Part shown: positions 18,775 through 27,047 of the stretch, piece after piece
Position numbering within the stretch: position 1 is the stretch's first letter
Layout of the letters: every line of letters starts with the position of its first letter
Source of the DNA: Seleniivibrio sp.
GTDB lineage: Bacteria > Chrysiogenota > Deferribacteres > Deferribacterales > Geovibrionaceae
Reading direction: 5' to 3'
Assembly (NCBI RefSeq): GCF_021209385.1
Contig: NZ_JAJOIL010000019.1
Span: 1-55,367 of the forward strand
Length of the DNA: 55,367 nt
The notes under the pieces: generated by a model
Seen by the model: the letters and a program-made list of their open reading frames with translations, nothing else
Database searches by the model: none
What the model was told of the DNA's origin: nothing
Program-made: the position numbers and the translations under genes

Positions 18775-19386
18775 TCAGTCCTCCGCCTTTACAACTGTCA
18801 GTCTGGCTATCCATATCAGGATGCCTATCAGGAAAAACGCGCTGGGCGCAAGGAGGAACAGCCCGTTCGGCTGATACCATCCGCCGGAGTTCACAGAGGG
18901 CAGTATGGTGAATCCCAGCAGTTTGCCGGAACCCACAAGCTCCCTGATGGTGGCGATGATGATAAGAACCAGACCGTAGCCCGCGCCGTTGCCCAGACCG
19001 TCCAGAAAGCTTCTGAATGGCGGGTTGCTGATAGCGTACGCCTCCGCACGTCCCATGATGATACAGTTGGTGATGATAAGCCCCATGAACACCGAAAGCT
19101 GTTTGCTGATGTCGAACATGTAGGCTTTGATTATCTGATCCGCGATGATTACCAGCGTGGCAACCACCGTCATTTCGATGATGAGCCTGATGCTTGAAGG
19201 CATGAGGTTGCGCATCATGGAGAGGAACAGGTTTGAAAGCGCCACAACTGTCATAACGGATATCGCCATAACGAGGGTCACTTCCAGTTTGGTTGTGACA
19301 GCCAGTGTGGAACAGATACCCAGCACCTGTACGGCGATGGGGTTATTTTTTATTATGGGGTCTGTAAAGACCTTCATAGCCGACAT
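18775..19386 (-). CDS. nqrD: Na+-NQR subunit D
   Basis: A 203-residue six-helix membrane subunit, homologous to RnfE. Conserved cysteines in [10 protein letters not shown] and [12 protein letters not shown] supply the other half of the iron site shared with NqrE. The gene overlaps the nqrC stop by one base, so translation is coupled. Confidence 0.97.
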   Translation of the reverse strand: MSAMKVFTDPIIKNNPIAVQVLGICSTLAVTTKLEVTLVMAISVMTVVALSNLFLSMMRNLMPSSIRLIIEMTVVATLVIIADQIIKAYMFDISKQLSVFMGLIITNCIIMGRAEAYAISNPPFRSFLDGLGNGAGYGLVLIIIATIRELVGSGKLLGFTILPSVNSGGWYQPNGLFLLAPSAFFLIGILIWIARLTVVKAED

Positions 19387-20144
19387 TAAGCACCCCCCTG
19401 TTTCAGCGAGTTCAGATATTTTCCGAACCCGTCCTGACCCATCCAGAAACGCACAGTGTTCTCCACACCGCGGCTTGTCATTGTCGCACCGCTCAGCGAA
19501 TCCACCTGACTTTCGCCGTGCGCTCCGCCTTTAACAACAGAAAGCGCAACCGAACCGTCGTTTCCGTATATCTTTTTATCAACCCACTGGGCTTTCCACA
19601 GCGGGTTGTCTATCTCGCCGCCAAGTCCGGGGGTTTCTCCATGCTCATAGAATGTGATCCCGCTTACGGAGTTAAGATCGCTGTTCAGCGCCATGAAACC
19701 GTACATCGTACTCCAAAGCCCCGAACCGTAGATGGGCATTACCACCTTCGCTATCTTTCCATCCCCGTCGCGCAGAATGAAAACGGGAATCTTCGCAGGG
19801 ATGCTCTTGATAACGGTAATATCCTGCTGTTTTGACAGATGCACAGCGTCTTTCGCTGCGGCAAGCTTTCTGATGCTTTCAAAATATTTGCCCGCATCGC
19901 CCTTTTCGGCTTCGCCCGTCTTCATGTCAACAAGGTAGGTCTCAACAGAGCCGAACTCCTTGTTTATATCCGTGTCGGATTTCAGAACCCCCGCCGCAAG
20001 CAGGATGTTCTTTTTCCTTTCCAGTTCCTTGTTCATGTCCTGTCTGGGTTTCAGAAGCACGTTTGCTCCCGCAACGAAGAATGAACAGATGACAGCCAGT
20101 GTGAGGGCTATCATAAACGTTCTAAGATCGCTTTCACGCCGCAT
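19386..20144 (-). CDS. nqrC: Na+-NQR subunit C (covalent FMN)
   Basis: 252 residues with one N-terminal span and a periplasmic FMN domain. The flavinylation motif SGATMTS sits in [15 protein letters not shown] near residue 220; its Thr carries FMN through a phosphoester bond made by ApbE, whose gene is not in this window. [10 protein letters not shown]-like [12 protein letters not shown] is also present. Overlaps nqrB by 11 nt. Confidence 0.97.
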   Translation of the reverse strand: MRRESDLRTFMIALTLAVICSFFVAGANVLLKPRQDMNKELERKKNILLAAGVLKSDTDINKEFGSVETYLVDMKTGEAEKGDAGKYFESIRKLAAAKDAVHLSKQQDITVIKSIPAKIPVFILRDGDGKIAKVVMPIYGSGLWSTMYGFMALNSDLNSVSGITFYEHGETPGLGGEIDNPLWKAQWVDKKIYGNDGSVALSVVKGGAHGESQVDSLSGATMTSRGVENTVRFWMGQDGFGKYLNSLKQGGA

Positions 20145-21324
20145 ATCTCTTAGCCCTCCTTGCTATATTCGCTCTCATGACCAGATAATCCATAAGCGGG
20201 GCGAAGATGTTTGCAAAGAGTACCGCAAGCATCGCACCCTCAGGATATGCAGGGTTGACAACCCGCACCAGAGCGGTCATAGCGCCTATCAGAAATCCGT
20301 AATAATACTTTCCTTTGTCGGTGTACGCCGCCGAAACAGGGTCGGTTGCCATGAACACCGTTGCGAATGCAAACCCGCCTATGACAAGGTGCCAGTCGGG
20401 GGTAAGCGAAAACATATAATTAGTATCGGAACCCATCACGTTGAAAAGTCCTGTGATAATAACCAGTCCGGCAACGGAGGAGACCATGATACGCCATGAG
20501 CCTATCCCTGTGTAGATAAGCACAGCCGCACCGAACAGACACGCCAGAGCGGAAGTTTCGCCCATTGAACCGGGGATAAACCCGAGAAAAGCGTCCATCC
20601 ATGTAACGTTTATGTGTCCGGCAAATGACTGCGTTGCCAGCGGTGTCGCATAGCTGTACCCGTCAACGGCAACCCATGCGGTGTCACCCGTAATACCGGC
20701 AGGATATGAGAAAAAGAGGATCGCCCGTGCGAACAGAGCGGGATTTACAAAGTTGCGTCCCGTTCCTCCGAAAACTTCCTTGCCAAGCACAAGCCCCACC
20801 GAAAGAGCAACCATCGCCTCCCATATCGGAACTGTGGGGGGCAGTATCAGCGGATAGAGAAGGCTTGTAACAAGGAACGCTTCGCCTATCTCATGTTTGC
20901 GGATAACGGAGAACAGAAGCTCCCAGAAACCGCCCACAGCAAGCGTCGCGATATACAGCGGCAAAAAGTACAGAGCGCCGTGGAAAAAATTAGCGCCGAT
21001 GCTGTTCGGGTCGTACCCGACACCAAGCGCGCGTATCAAAGCATGCCGCCAGCCCTCAAGGTTTTCCGCACCCGTTCCTGCGATAGCCAGATTCGCCTGC
21101 AAGCCTGTGTTGTAAAAAGCCATCAGAGTGCAGGGGATCAGCGCAACAACGACAGTTATCATTATCCTCTTGAGGTCGATACCGTCGCGCAGGTGGGTTG
21201 TCCCTTTGGTTCTGTGGAGCGGGTTATATAAAAATGTATCCGCCATTTCAAAAACGGGGTACCACCGTTCATATTTTCCGCCCTTCTCGAAAAGATGCTT
21301 ATATTTTTCAAAGAATTTTCTCAT
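20134..21324 (-). CDS. nqrB: Na+-NQR subunit B (FMN, riboflavin, Na+ pathway)
   Basis: A 396-residue membrane subunit, homologous to RnfD, with about ten helices, the site of quinone reduction and Na+ movement. The probable FMN-carrying Thr is in VDGYSYATPLA; the usual Ser-Gly-Ala-Thr is Ser-Tyr-Ala-Thr here, which is worth checking against other NqrB proteins. GSMGETSALACL is another conserved segment. Starts 2 bp past nqrA. Confidence 0.97.
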   Translation of the reverse strand: MRKFFEKYKHLFEKGGKYERWYPVFEMADTFLYNPLHRTKGTTHLRDGIDLKRIMITVVVALIPCTLMAFYNTGLQANLAIAGTGAENLEGWRHALIRALGVGYDPNSIGANFFHGALYFLPLYIATLAVGGFWELLFSVIRKHEIGEAFLVTSLLYPLILPPTVPIWEAMVALSVGLVLGKEVFGGTGRNFVNPALFARAILFFSYPAGITGDTAWVAVDGYSYATPLATQSFAGHINVTWMDAFLGFIPGSMGETSALACLFGAAVLIYTGIGSWRIMVSSVAGLVIITGLFNVMGSDTNYMFSLTPDWHLVIGGFAFATVFMATDPVSAAYTDKGKYYYGFLIGAMTALVRVVNPAYPEGAMLAVLFANIFAPLMDYLVMRANIARRAKRYAA

Positions 21325-21326
21325 TG

Positions 21327-22646
21327 TCAGCCCTCCTTCTCAATGGTTGTGAGGGCATCGCGCAGCAGAGGCGCATAGTCTGTCTTGCCCGGGCAGACGT
21401 AGGTGCAGAGGCTGAGGTCTTCCTCGGAAAGCTCAAGCGCGCCGAGTTTTTCCGCTCCCTCGTAGTCTTTCATCTGTAAGGCACGCAGAAGGTGTGTGGG
21501 CAGAATGTCCAGCGGCATAACCTTTTCGTATGTACCGACGGGAACCATAGCCCTGAAACTGCCGTTGAGCGAAGTGTCAAACTTTATGTCCTTCTCTCCG
21601 AACACTTTGGATGCAAAGATATTGACCACTGAATGCATCCTGAATCCGGGAAGCAGCCAGCCCATGAAGGGACGGTCAGTCTGCTCCGCAACGGCTGAAA
21701 TCTGTGCGAAGTTTTCGGACAGATAAGCTGTTTCGGGTGAAACGGGAAATCCGTAAAGCACCGAACCGTTTATCATGCGCACTTCTCCGCTCTTTATCCT
21801 GCTTCTGGTGAGCCATGTGATGCAGGCGCCGTGTACCGTGCGGATATGGCATGGATTCTCCACCATCGTTCCGCCGACAGCTATTATGCGTTCTTCGTTA
21901 AGTTCTTTATTTTTAATGAGATATCCAAGGTCTATGACCGTCTGCATGTCAACTGTCCAGACAACCTTTCCCTGTGCAACAGGGCGCAGGAAGTGAACGT
22001 GTGTACCTGTCAGTCCGGCTGGGTGTACACCGTCGAAAACAGCTACCTCAACGCCCTCAACAGCGTCTATGCTCACTCCGTTACCGCAGCAGGCATAGGT
22101 TTTGCCAGACAGTTTGGCTACAGCCTTAAGACCTTCGTAGAAATAATCTTTGTAATGAGAAAGTATCAGCGAAGCATCAGGCGCAAGGGGTCTGGTGTCC
22201 ATACAGTTCACAAACACCGCCTCCGGTTGTTCCTCTTCGCGTACGCACACTGAAAACGGGCGTTTACGGAATTTTGTGAGCAGTCCGGAAACCTTTAAAA
22301 GCTCCAGAACCTTCGCCCTGTCCGAAACGTTGGTGTCGAACCTTTCCGGTTCGCTTCCGTCCTTTTCAATGACAAGAGAAAGAAATTTTCTCTTCTCCCC
22401 GCGGTTGATCTCCGCAACTGTTCCTGACGCAAATGCTGTAAAATAAAGCGATGGATTCTTGCGGTCGGTGAAAAGAAGCTGTCCTTTTTTCACTTTGTCT
22501 CCGACCCTAACCTTTATGGAAGGTCTGAGACCGGGGTAATCATCCCCCAGAATACCAACTCTGCCTACGGTGGTCATATCGGCTATTTCGCCGGACGGAC
22601 GCCCCTTTATCGGCAGATCGAGTCCTTTTTTGATTTTTCGGTGCAT
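21327..22646 (-). CDS. nqrA: Na+-NQR subunit A
   Basis: First gene of the operon, 439 residues from the ATG at 22646 (MHRKIKKGLDLPIKG), chosen because GGAG lies 8 nt upstream; an upstream in-frame Met at 22673 has no such site. A peripheral cytoplasmic subunit related to RnfC but without its Fe-S domain, associated with quinone binding. Gene order A-B-C-D-E-F-M separates this complex from Rnf. It uses NADH oxidation to export Na+, which can then drive symporters such as the NSS carrier at 6828-8165. Confidence 0.96.
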   Translation of the reverse strand: MHRKIKKGLDLPIKGRPSGEIADMTTVGRVGILGDDYPGLRPSIKVRVGDKVKKGQLLFTDRKNPSLYFTAFASGTVAEINRGEKRKFLSLVIEKDGSEPERFDTNVSDRAKVLELLKVSGLLTKFRKRPFSVCVREEEQPEAVFVNCMDTRPLAPDASLILSHYKDYFYEGLKAVAKLSGKTYACCGNGVSIDAVEGVEVAVFDGVHPAGLTGTHVHFLRPVAQGKVVWTVDMQTVIDLGYLIKNKELNEERIIAVGGTMVENPCHIRTVHGACITWLTRSRIKSGEVRMINGSVLYGFPVSPETAYLSENFAQISAVAEQTDRPFMGWLLPGFRMHSVVNIFASKVFGEKDIKFDTSLNGSFRAMVPVGTYEKVMPLDILPTHLLRALQMKDYEGAEKLGALELSEEDLSLCTYVCPGKTDYAPLLRDALTTIEKEG

Positions 22647-22753
22647 ATGTCTTACTCCGATAAAATAAAACACAAAATTTTATATTGTAAGTTTAACGCT
22701 ATGTGCTTGAATGTCAAGAAAGAACGGTGTTAAAAATATTAATTTTGTCCTGT

Positions 22754-23653
22754 TTACTTCTTTCTGGCGCGGACGATGAGAATACCGCTGAGAAATACCA
22801 GAAACATACCTGCAAAAGATACTATGTCCGGCAGTCCGTCGCCCGCCAGAAAACCGGTAAACACACTGAAAACAAGTTCTGAATAGCTTATCGCTCCCAT
22901 GAGAGACGCACGACCGTAGTAATAAGATTTGGACATGAGAAACTGTGCAGCGGATGCCAGCACGCCTGAAATTATGAAATACCAGAGATGCAGACCGCGG
23001 GGCAGAAAATCCCAGTTTGCGTAGCGGGGTTCGCCTGAAAAATAAAGTACTATAAAATATACCAGCGAGCCGATGACGCCAACCAGAGAAAAAACGAACA
23101 CGACCACCCGTGCATCGTAATAGTCGGCAAGACCACGCACCGTGGTATACGCGAACGCCGCGAGAATTCCGCATAGGATACCCGCCGCATACCCCATGGG
23201 CGGAACGTTACCTCCCGGCTTAAGGATAAAAAGAACACCGAAAAAACCCACTCCTATAGCCGTCCATACACGCCAGTCCGCTTTTTCCTTCATAACAAAA
23301 ACTGCTATCAGCGCTGTGAAGAGAGGCGAAGTTTTTGAGAACGTGGCGGCGGTGGCAAGGTGCATAACACTTATGGCATAGAAAAAAGCTATCATTGCCG
23401 TAACACCGTACACCCCGCGCATAATGAGAAGCAGCGGTTTCCCGCCACGGCTTACAGGACGAACCATGATCATTGCAACCCATATGATAAGCATGGTTAC
23501 CAGATTGCGCATGAAGATTATCTCCATAGTGGAGAAATCCGCCGTAAGTTTTTTTATGAAATATCCCATGGACGAAAAGCACACTGATGCACCCAGCATC
23601 ATTATTATGCCCATCGTTTCATTGTCATATTTCGGGGTTTGGTTAGCAGACAT
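22754..23653 (-). CDS. EamA/DMT-family transporter
   Basis: 299 residues with ten hydrophobic segments arranged as two five-helix EamA repeats (about 14-140 and 155-295). GASVCFSSMGYFIKK in helix 1 and EPLVFSVF-like SELVFSVFTGFLAGD near 245 fit the RhaT/YdcZ-type carrier superfamily. Probably an inner-membrane metabolite exporter; substrate unknown. It is downstream of the four-gene operon on the same strand's far side, separated by a hairpin repeat, so it is a separate unit. Confidence 0.85.
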   Translation of the reverse strand: MSANQTPKYDNETMGIIMMLGASVCFSSMGYFIKKLTADFSTMEIIFMRNLVTMLIIWVAMIMVRPVSRGGKPLLLIMRGVYGVTAMIAFFYAISVMHLATAATFSKTSPLFTALIAVFVMKEKADWRVWTAIGVGFFGVLFILKPGGNVPPMGYAAGILCGILAAFAYTTVRGLADYYDARVVVFVFSLVGVIGSLVYFIVLYFSGEPRYANWDFLPRGLHLWYFIISGVLASAAQFLMSKSYYYGRASLMGAISYSELVFSVFTGFLAGDGLPDIVSFAGMFLVFLSGILIVRARKK

Positions 23654-23697
23654 AGTGCGGGATTATACGCCCATAAACAAAGGTTTACAATGGTTTT

Positions 23698-23788
23698 AAG
23701 CCTCCCTTTAATAAAGGGAGGTTTGGAGGGATTTACATTATTATTGAATAAAAATCCACCCCAGCCCTCCTTTGTCAAAAGAGGGAGC
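23698..23788. repeat. Two opposed copies of an intergenic hairpin repeat
   Basis: A GCCTCCCTTTAATAAAGGGAGG hairpin with a GGAGGGATTT tail (23702-23732 region) faces a second copy reading AAATCCACCCCAGCCCTCC and ending GAGGGAGC (23752-23788). The second copy is the inverse of the element at 25-61. They lie between the EamA gene and the YgbA-like gene and may act as bidirectional terminators. Confidence 0.65.
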
Positions 23789-23793
23789 AGAAA

Positions 23794-24090
23794 TCAGAAA
23801 AAATAGTGAAAGAGCCAATCGATGCGTCCGCGCTTGATAAAATAAATGCCGCTGAATTTCATTATTTTGCGTATTTTTGCGCGCATTTCCGGTTTATAGC
23901 AGTGGATTTTACAGTCTTTGCATTTAGGCTTAGGGTCAAGAGGGCATTTGTCGTTGCGCCGCAGAGCATATTCCAGAACAGTTTTGCAGTCGTCGCAAAG
24001 CCCGTCAGTTTTGTGGTTTTCACGGCAGTAAACGCCTATAAAGGCGGTCAGAACCTTTGCATCTCTGACCACCCTTTTCTCTTTTTTCAT
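23794..24090 (-). CDS. YgbA-like (nitrous oxide-stimulated promoter family) protein
   Basis: 98 residues. The pattern matches the family annotated as nitrous oxide-stimulated promoter (YgbA, PF11756): a basic N-terminus, FIGVYCRENHKT, then GLCDDCKTVLEYALRRNDKCP, KPKCKDCKIHCYKPEMR, and a basic tail. Six or more cysteines in CxxC-type pairs suggest a metal or Fe-S site. In other bacteria ygbA is repressed by NsrR or induced by nitrosative stress (family knowledge). The ATG overlaps the ABC ATPase stop (ATGA), so it is the last gene of that operon. Confidence 0.82.
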   Translation of the reverse strand: MKKEKRVVRDAKVLTAFIGVYCRENHKTDGLCDDCKTVLEYALRRNDKCPLDPKPKCKDCKIHCYKPEMRAKIRKIMKFSGIYFIKRGRIDWLFHYFF

Positions 24091-25079
24091 ATCTCTTCCA
24101 GAATATCGCCTGTTCTCACCCTATTGCGCAGTTCAAGAAGTTTTTTGTCAAGTTCCTGAAGTTGTTCAAGGTTTTGACGTTCTTTCGCAGAGGTTTCTAT
24201 TATTTTGGCAACGCCTCCGTTCTTTATGACAAGTCTTTTATCGCCCATCAGCGCCAGAATGGGGTCGTGGGTTGACATCAGAACTATCTTCTCTTCACCG
24301 ACAAGAAGGTCTAAAGCCTTTTTGCGGTCTATACCTGCATTCTCGATTTCGTCGATGAGAACTATGGGCGATTTGCTCAAAAAAGCTGTGTCAGCTATCA
24401 TAAGTGCTCTGGACTGACCACCGGAAAGTGATGTTACCGGGGTGTCGCCGTCAAATTTTTCTCCTGCAAGCTCGTTCGCCTTCTCTATGATGATTTCGAC
24501 CTTCTCGTCAGGGTTCTGCACAAAACGGCTCTCCGCGTGTATCTTAACGAACTCTCTGGCTGTCAGATCCATTACGAAGTTCATGTTCTGAGAAAGCTGT
24601 GCAACGGGCTTGTGTTCCGGAGAAAATCTCCAGCTCTTATCAGGGTCAGCACCGTTTATCTTAATGCGGCGCTTTGTGGGTGTGTCGCCCATCGCCATCC
24701 ACTCGATATCCGCCAGCAGACGGCTTTTGCCTGAACCCGTGGGACCTACGATACAGATTATCTCGCCGGCTTTAATCTCAAGCTCAAAGTCCTCATCCTC
24801 GCCCTTCTTGTTGATGCCTCCGGTGATAGTAAGGCTGCTGATCACTGACGTTCTTTCTGTCATTGAACCCACAGCCTCAAGGAACGTGAAGAAATTGTTC
24901 AAAAACTCCGCAGGTTCGATGCCCATGTCCTCAAGCTGTGTGTCGGTGAGATTGTCAATGAAGTCTTTCACCGATACCGTCGGTATTTGAAGTCCTTGCG
25001 ACTCGAAAAAGTCTCCGGCAAAAGGCATTTCAGCCAGAAGTTCCGTAAAAGGTTTATGTAAAATTAGTTGTCTATCCAT
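24087..25079 (-). CDS. ABC-type ATPase without permease
   Basis: 330 residues from the ATG at 25079. About 75 residues of an unusual N-terminal helical domain (FTELLAEMPFAGDFFESQGL) precede an ABC nucleotide-binding domain with Walker A GPTGSGKSRL, signature LSGGQSRALM, Walker B PIVLIDEIENAG and H-loop STHDP. The C-terminus is a short coiled coil. No transmembrane segment and no permease gene anywhere near. The N-terminal pattern resembles that of the solute-binding-like protein two genes upstream, suggesting both ends belong to one small domain type. Overlaps the GTPase gene by 8 nt. Confidence 0.85.
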   Translation of the reverse strand: MDRQLILHKPFTELLAEMPFAGDFFESQGLQIPTVSVKDFIDNLTDTQLEDMGIEPAEFLNNFFTFLEAVGSMTERTSVISSLTITGGINKKGEDEDFELEIKAGEIICIVGPTGSGKSRLLADIEWMAMGDTPTKRRIKINGADPDKSWRFSPEHKPVAQLSQNMNFVMDLTAREFVKIHAESRFVQNPDEKVEIIIEKANELAGEKFDGDTPVTSLSGGQSRALMIADTAFLSKSPIVLIDEIENAGIDRKKALDLLVGEEKIVLMSTHDPILALMGDKRLVIKNGGVAKIIETSAKERQNLEQLQELDKKLLELRNRVRTGDILEEI

Positions 25080-25767
25080 TATCCACATCCATCTTTCTTA
25101 CGTTGCCCATCTGATATTTAGAGCCGATCCTTTTTTCGCCGAGGCAATATGAGCAGAGTGCCGAGGGCATTGAGAAACGAAGGCTCTTTCCGTCCAGTGT
25201 GTCTGTTTCGGTCTTTTCATCACCGAACAGGGTTGAAAGCTCAAATGCACCCTGCCCTGTGATACCGTTGACGTGCATGATGCTCGCTGTTGGGTTTACC
25301 GTTGCAACCCTCGACGCGAACACCTCGCGTTCTGCCTGAGAAACAATGTCGCCTTTGGTTATAACGACCACGTCGGCGGATTTCAGCATGGGACCTATCT
25401 TCTTGGGCGTATTGATGCCTGAAAGGTTGTCTATTACGCATACAGCAAGTATCTCTTTTATGTGCGGGCTGCATCTGTTGCAAAGTCCCGCGCTCTCGCT
25501 GATGAGGATATCTACGCCCTGTTTTTTTCCCCACTCGAAGCTCTCGGAGACGTTGCTCACGAAGTAGTGGTCGGGGCAGAGTGCGCCTGAAAGCCCTTTC
25601 TTAACGGGAATACCCTTCTGTTCATACAGTTTATCGTCGTCTGTGTAGAGGCAGTCGAATTTGACCACACCCGCTTTCAGACCTCTCTGGCGGAGGCTCT
25701 CAACGGTTTTAAGTATCACCGCGGTCTTACCTGATGACGGTGGACCGCTTACGGTTACGAATCTCAT
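25072..25767 (-). CDS. G3E-type (CobW/HypB/UreG-like) GTPase
   Basis: 231 residues. P-loop GPPSSGKTAV at 8-17; SESAGLCNRCSPH carries the switch region with a CxxC metal-type pair; guanine specificity TKGD near 155; a second pair CSYC followed by GEKRIGSKYQ near the C-terminus. These GTPases usually deliver metals or help load metallocofactors. Sits between the solute-binding-like gene (2-bp gap) and the ABC ATPase (overlap), so it is co-translated with both. The target protein is not known. Confidence 0.82.
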   Translation of the reverse strand: MRFVTVSGPPSSGKTAVILKTVESLRQRGLKAGVVKFDCLYTDDDKLYEQKGIPVKKGLSGALCPDHYFVSNVSESFEWGKKQGVDILISESAGLCNRCSPHIKEILAVCVIDNLSGINTPKKIGPMLKSADVVVITKGDIVSQAEREVFASRVATVNPTASIMHVNGITGQGAFELSTLFGDEKTETDTLDGKSLRFSMPSALCSYCLGEKRIGSKYQMGNVRKMDVDNG

Positions 25768-25769
25768 TG

Positions 25770-26972
25770 TTACGCCTCCAGTCTTTCGTTGAACATGCTG
25801 TTCAGTCTTTCAAGCAGACTGCCCATATCTGTTTTGTATATATAGTCCCAGCCGACCCAGTAGAACTTAGCGCCTTCCGGCAGTCTGTTATCCACTTCTT
25901 TGTTCAGCACAGGGAAAAGCCCTTTGTGCGCCATTATCTCCCCTGTCTCTTTTCCGTAAAGGAAGTCGGCGGCTGGCTTGATGATCTCTTTTCTATCCTT
26001 GCGTGTGAGCATGAACACGGGGCTTATGATACTGCCCTCCGATGGCCATACGATTTCAACGGATTTGCTTCCGAACAGCATCTTTGTGAAGAAGTAGGGC
26101 ATGATGGTGACGGCGGGTTTCGCCTCTGTCTTTTTGCCTGCGTTCTTGACCATCTGCGCCGGATGCATTGATTGTATCATGCTTTTTGCCAGCTTCTCCA
26201 CACCTGTGTCGCCGAACATATGATGGATATGCACCAGAAGCGAGTTGAACAGGTCGAAGTCGCCAACGGGAAGTGAAACGCTCTTTTCAAATTCGGGTGC
26301 AAGCAGATCAGCCCAGCCTCCGGGAACAGGTCTTGAGCCGAGTGCGTCAAGGTTTACCATGAACACGGCGGGGACAACCCCAACCATACCGTAGTTGCCT
26401 CTTGGGTCTTTCATCTGCGCAAGATAATCATGACATTCGCCAGTCATGTCCTCAAACATACCGTTTTTCACATGTTTTCCGAATGAACGCTCATCAAAGA
26501 AAACGTCGAAACCAGCAGATACGAAAAGGTCGGGAACGTTCTCTGCTTTGATGCCGACAACGTTCTCCTCAAGCCATCCCTGCCCCTGTGCGGCGGCAAT
26601 GAGGTCGTATGCCACGGTCAGTCCCGTCTGCTCTTTAACACTCTCTGCAAAAGCGTCTATCTTTTCAAGCAGAGGCAGGCGCACCGGACAGGGCAGAAGC
26701 CCTTTAAGGGTTATGTCGCCCTCTTTTCTCTGCTCTTTCAGGGTAACGTCAACAGACGCGTCGTTGTTCTTTTCTATTTCAGCAAGGCTGTTCAGAAAGG
26801 TCTGAACGTCGTAATTTTTCTGTTTAATAGCAGTTTCGAGTTTAAGAAATTTTCCGGCAGCTGAAAGCACTTTTTCGTCTTTAAAGGTGTCGAAACCTTT
26901 GCTTACAAAAAGGCTGAATGCCACCGGATGCTGTTTTGCAAGTTCGTAAACTGTTATATTGGCGTTTATCAT
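25770..26972 (-). CDS. Solute-binding-protein-like, cytosolic, with N-terminal DUF1858-like domain
   Basis: 400 residues. The C-terminal two thirds look like a type 2 periplasmic binding protein (NYGMVGVVPAVFMVNLDALGSRPVPGGWADLL, then a FLYGKETGEIMAHKGLFPVL segment typical of iron or spermidine type binding proteins). There is no signal peptide or lipobox. The protein instead starts with ITVYELAKQHPVAFSLFVSKGF, similar to DUF1858/ScdA_N small helical domains. It may therefore work inside the cell as a ligand-binding partner of the GTPase and ATPase. First gene of the operon, GGAG 9 nt upstream, behind an FNR-type promoter. Confidence 0.78.
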   Translation of the reverse strand: MINANITVYELAKQHPVAFSLFVSKGFDTFKDEKVLSAAGKFLKLETAIKQKNYDVQTFLNSLAEIEKNNDASVDVTLKEQRKEGDITLKGLLPCPVRLPLLEKIDAFAESVKEQTGLTVAYDLIAAAQGQGWLEENVVGIKAENVPDLFVSAGFDVFFDERSFGKHVKNGMFEDMTGECHDYLAQMKDPRGNYGMVGVVPAVFMVNLDALGSRPVPGGWADLLAPEFEKSVSLPVGDFDLFNSLLVHIHHMFGDTGVEKLAKSMIQSMHPAQMVKNAGKKTEAKPAVTIMPYFFTKMLFGSKSVEIVWPSEGSIISPVFMLTRKDRKEIIKPAADFLYGKETGEIMAHKGLFPVLNKEVDNRLPEGAKFYWVGWDYIYKTDMGSLLERLNSMFNERLEA

Positions 26973-27006
26973 TGTAATCTCCTTAGTCTTTCATCTTATG
27001 AAAGCC

Positions 27007-27047
27007 AATATAAACACATTGTACGGGAATAACTTGATTGATGTCAA
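27007..27047 (-). promoter_or_regulatory. FNR/CRP-type activated promoter
   Basis: Read on the minus strand: TTGACATCAATCAA (27047-27034) fits the FNR consensus TTGAY-N4-RTCAA, and TATATT (27012-27007) is a -10 box. The dyad centre lies about 41 nt upstream of the implied start point, the class II activator position. The site overlaps the last codons of the neighbouring acyltransferase gene. Confidence 0.65.

Noticed and set aside
16957-22646. Rnf complex instead of NQR.
   Set aside because: NqrA lacks the RnfC Fe-S motifs, NqrF has the ferredoxin/FAD/NAD domains, and no RnfB or RnfC is present.
22647-22753. A TTGACA hexamer upstream of nqrA.
   Set aside because: The nearest good -10 (TACAAT) is 22 nt away, too far, so no promoter is called with confidence.
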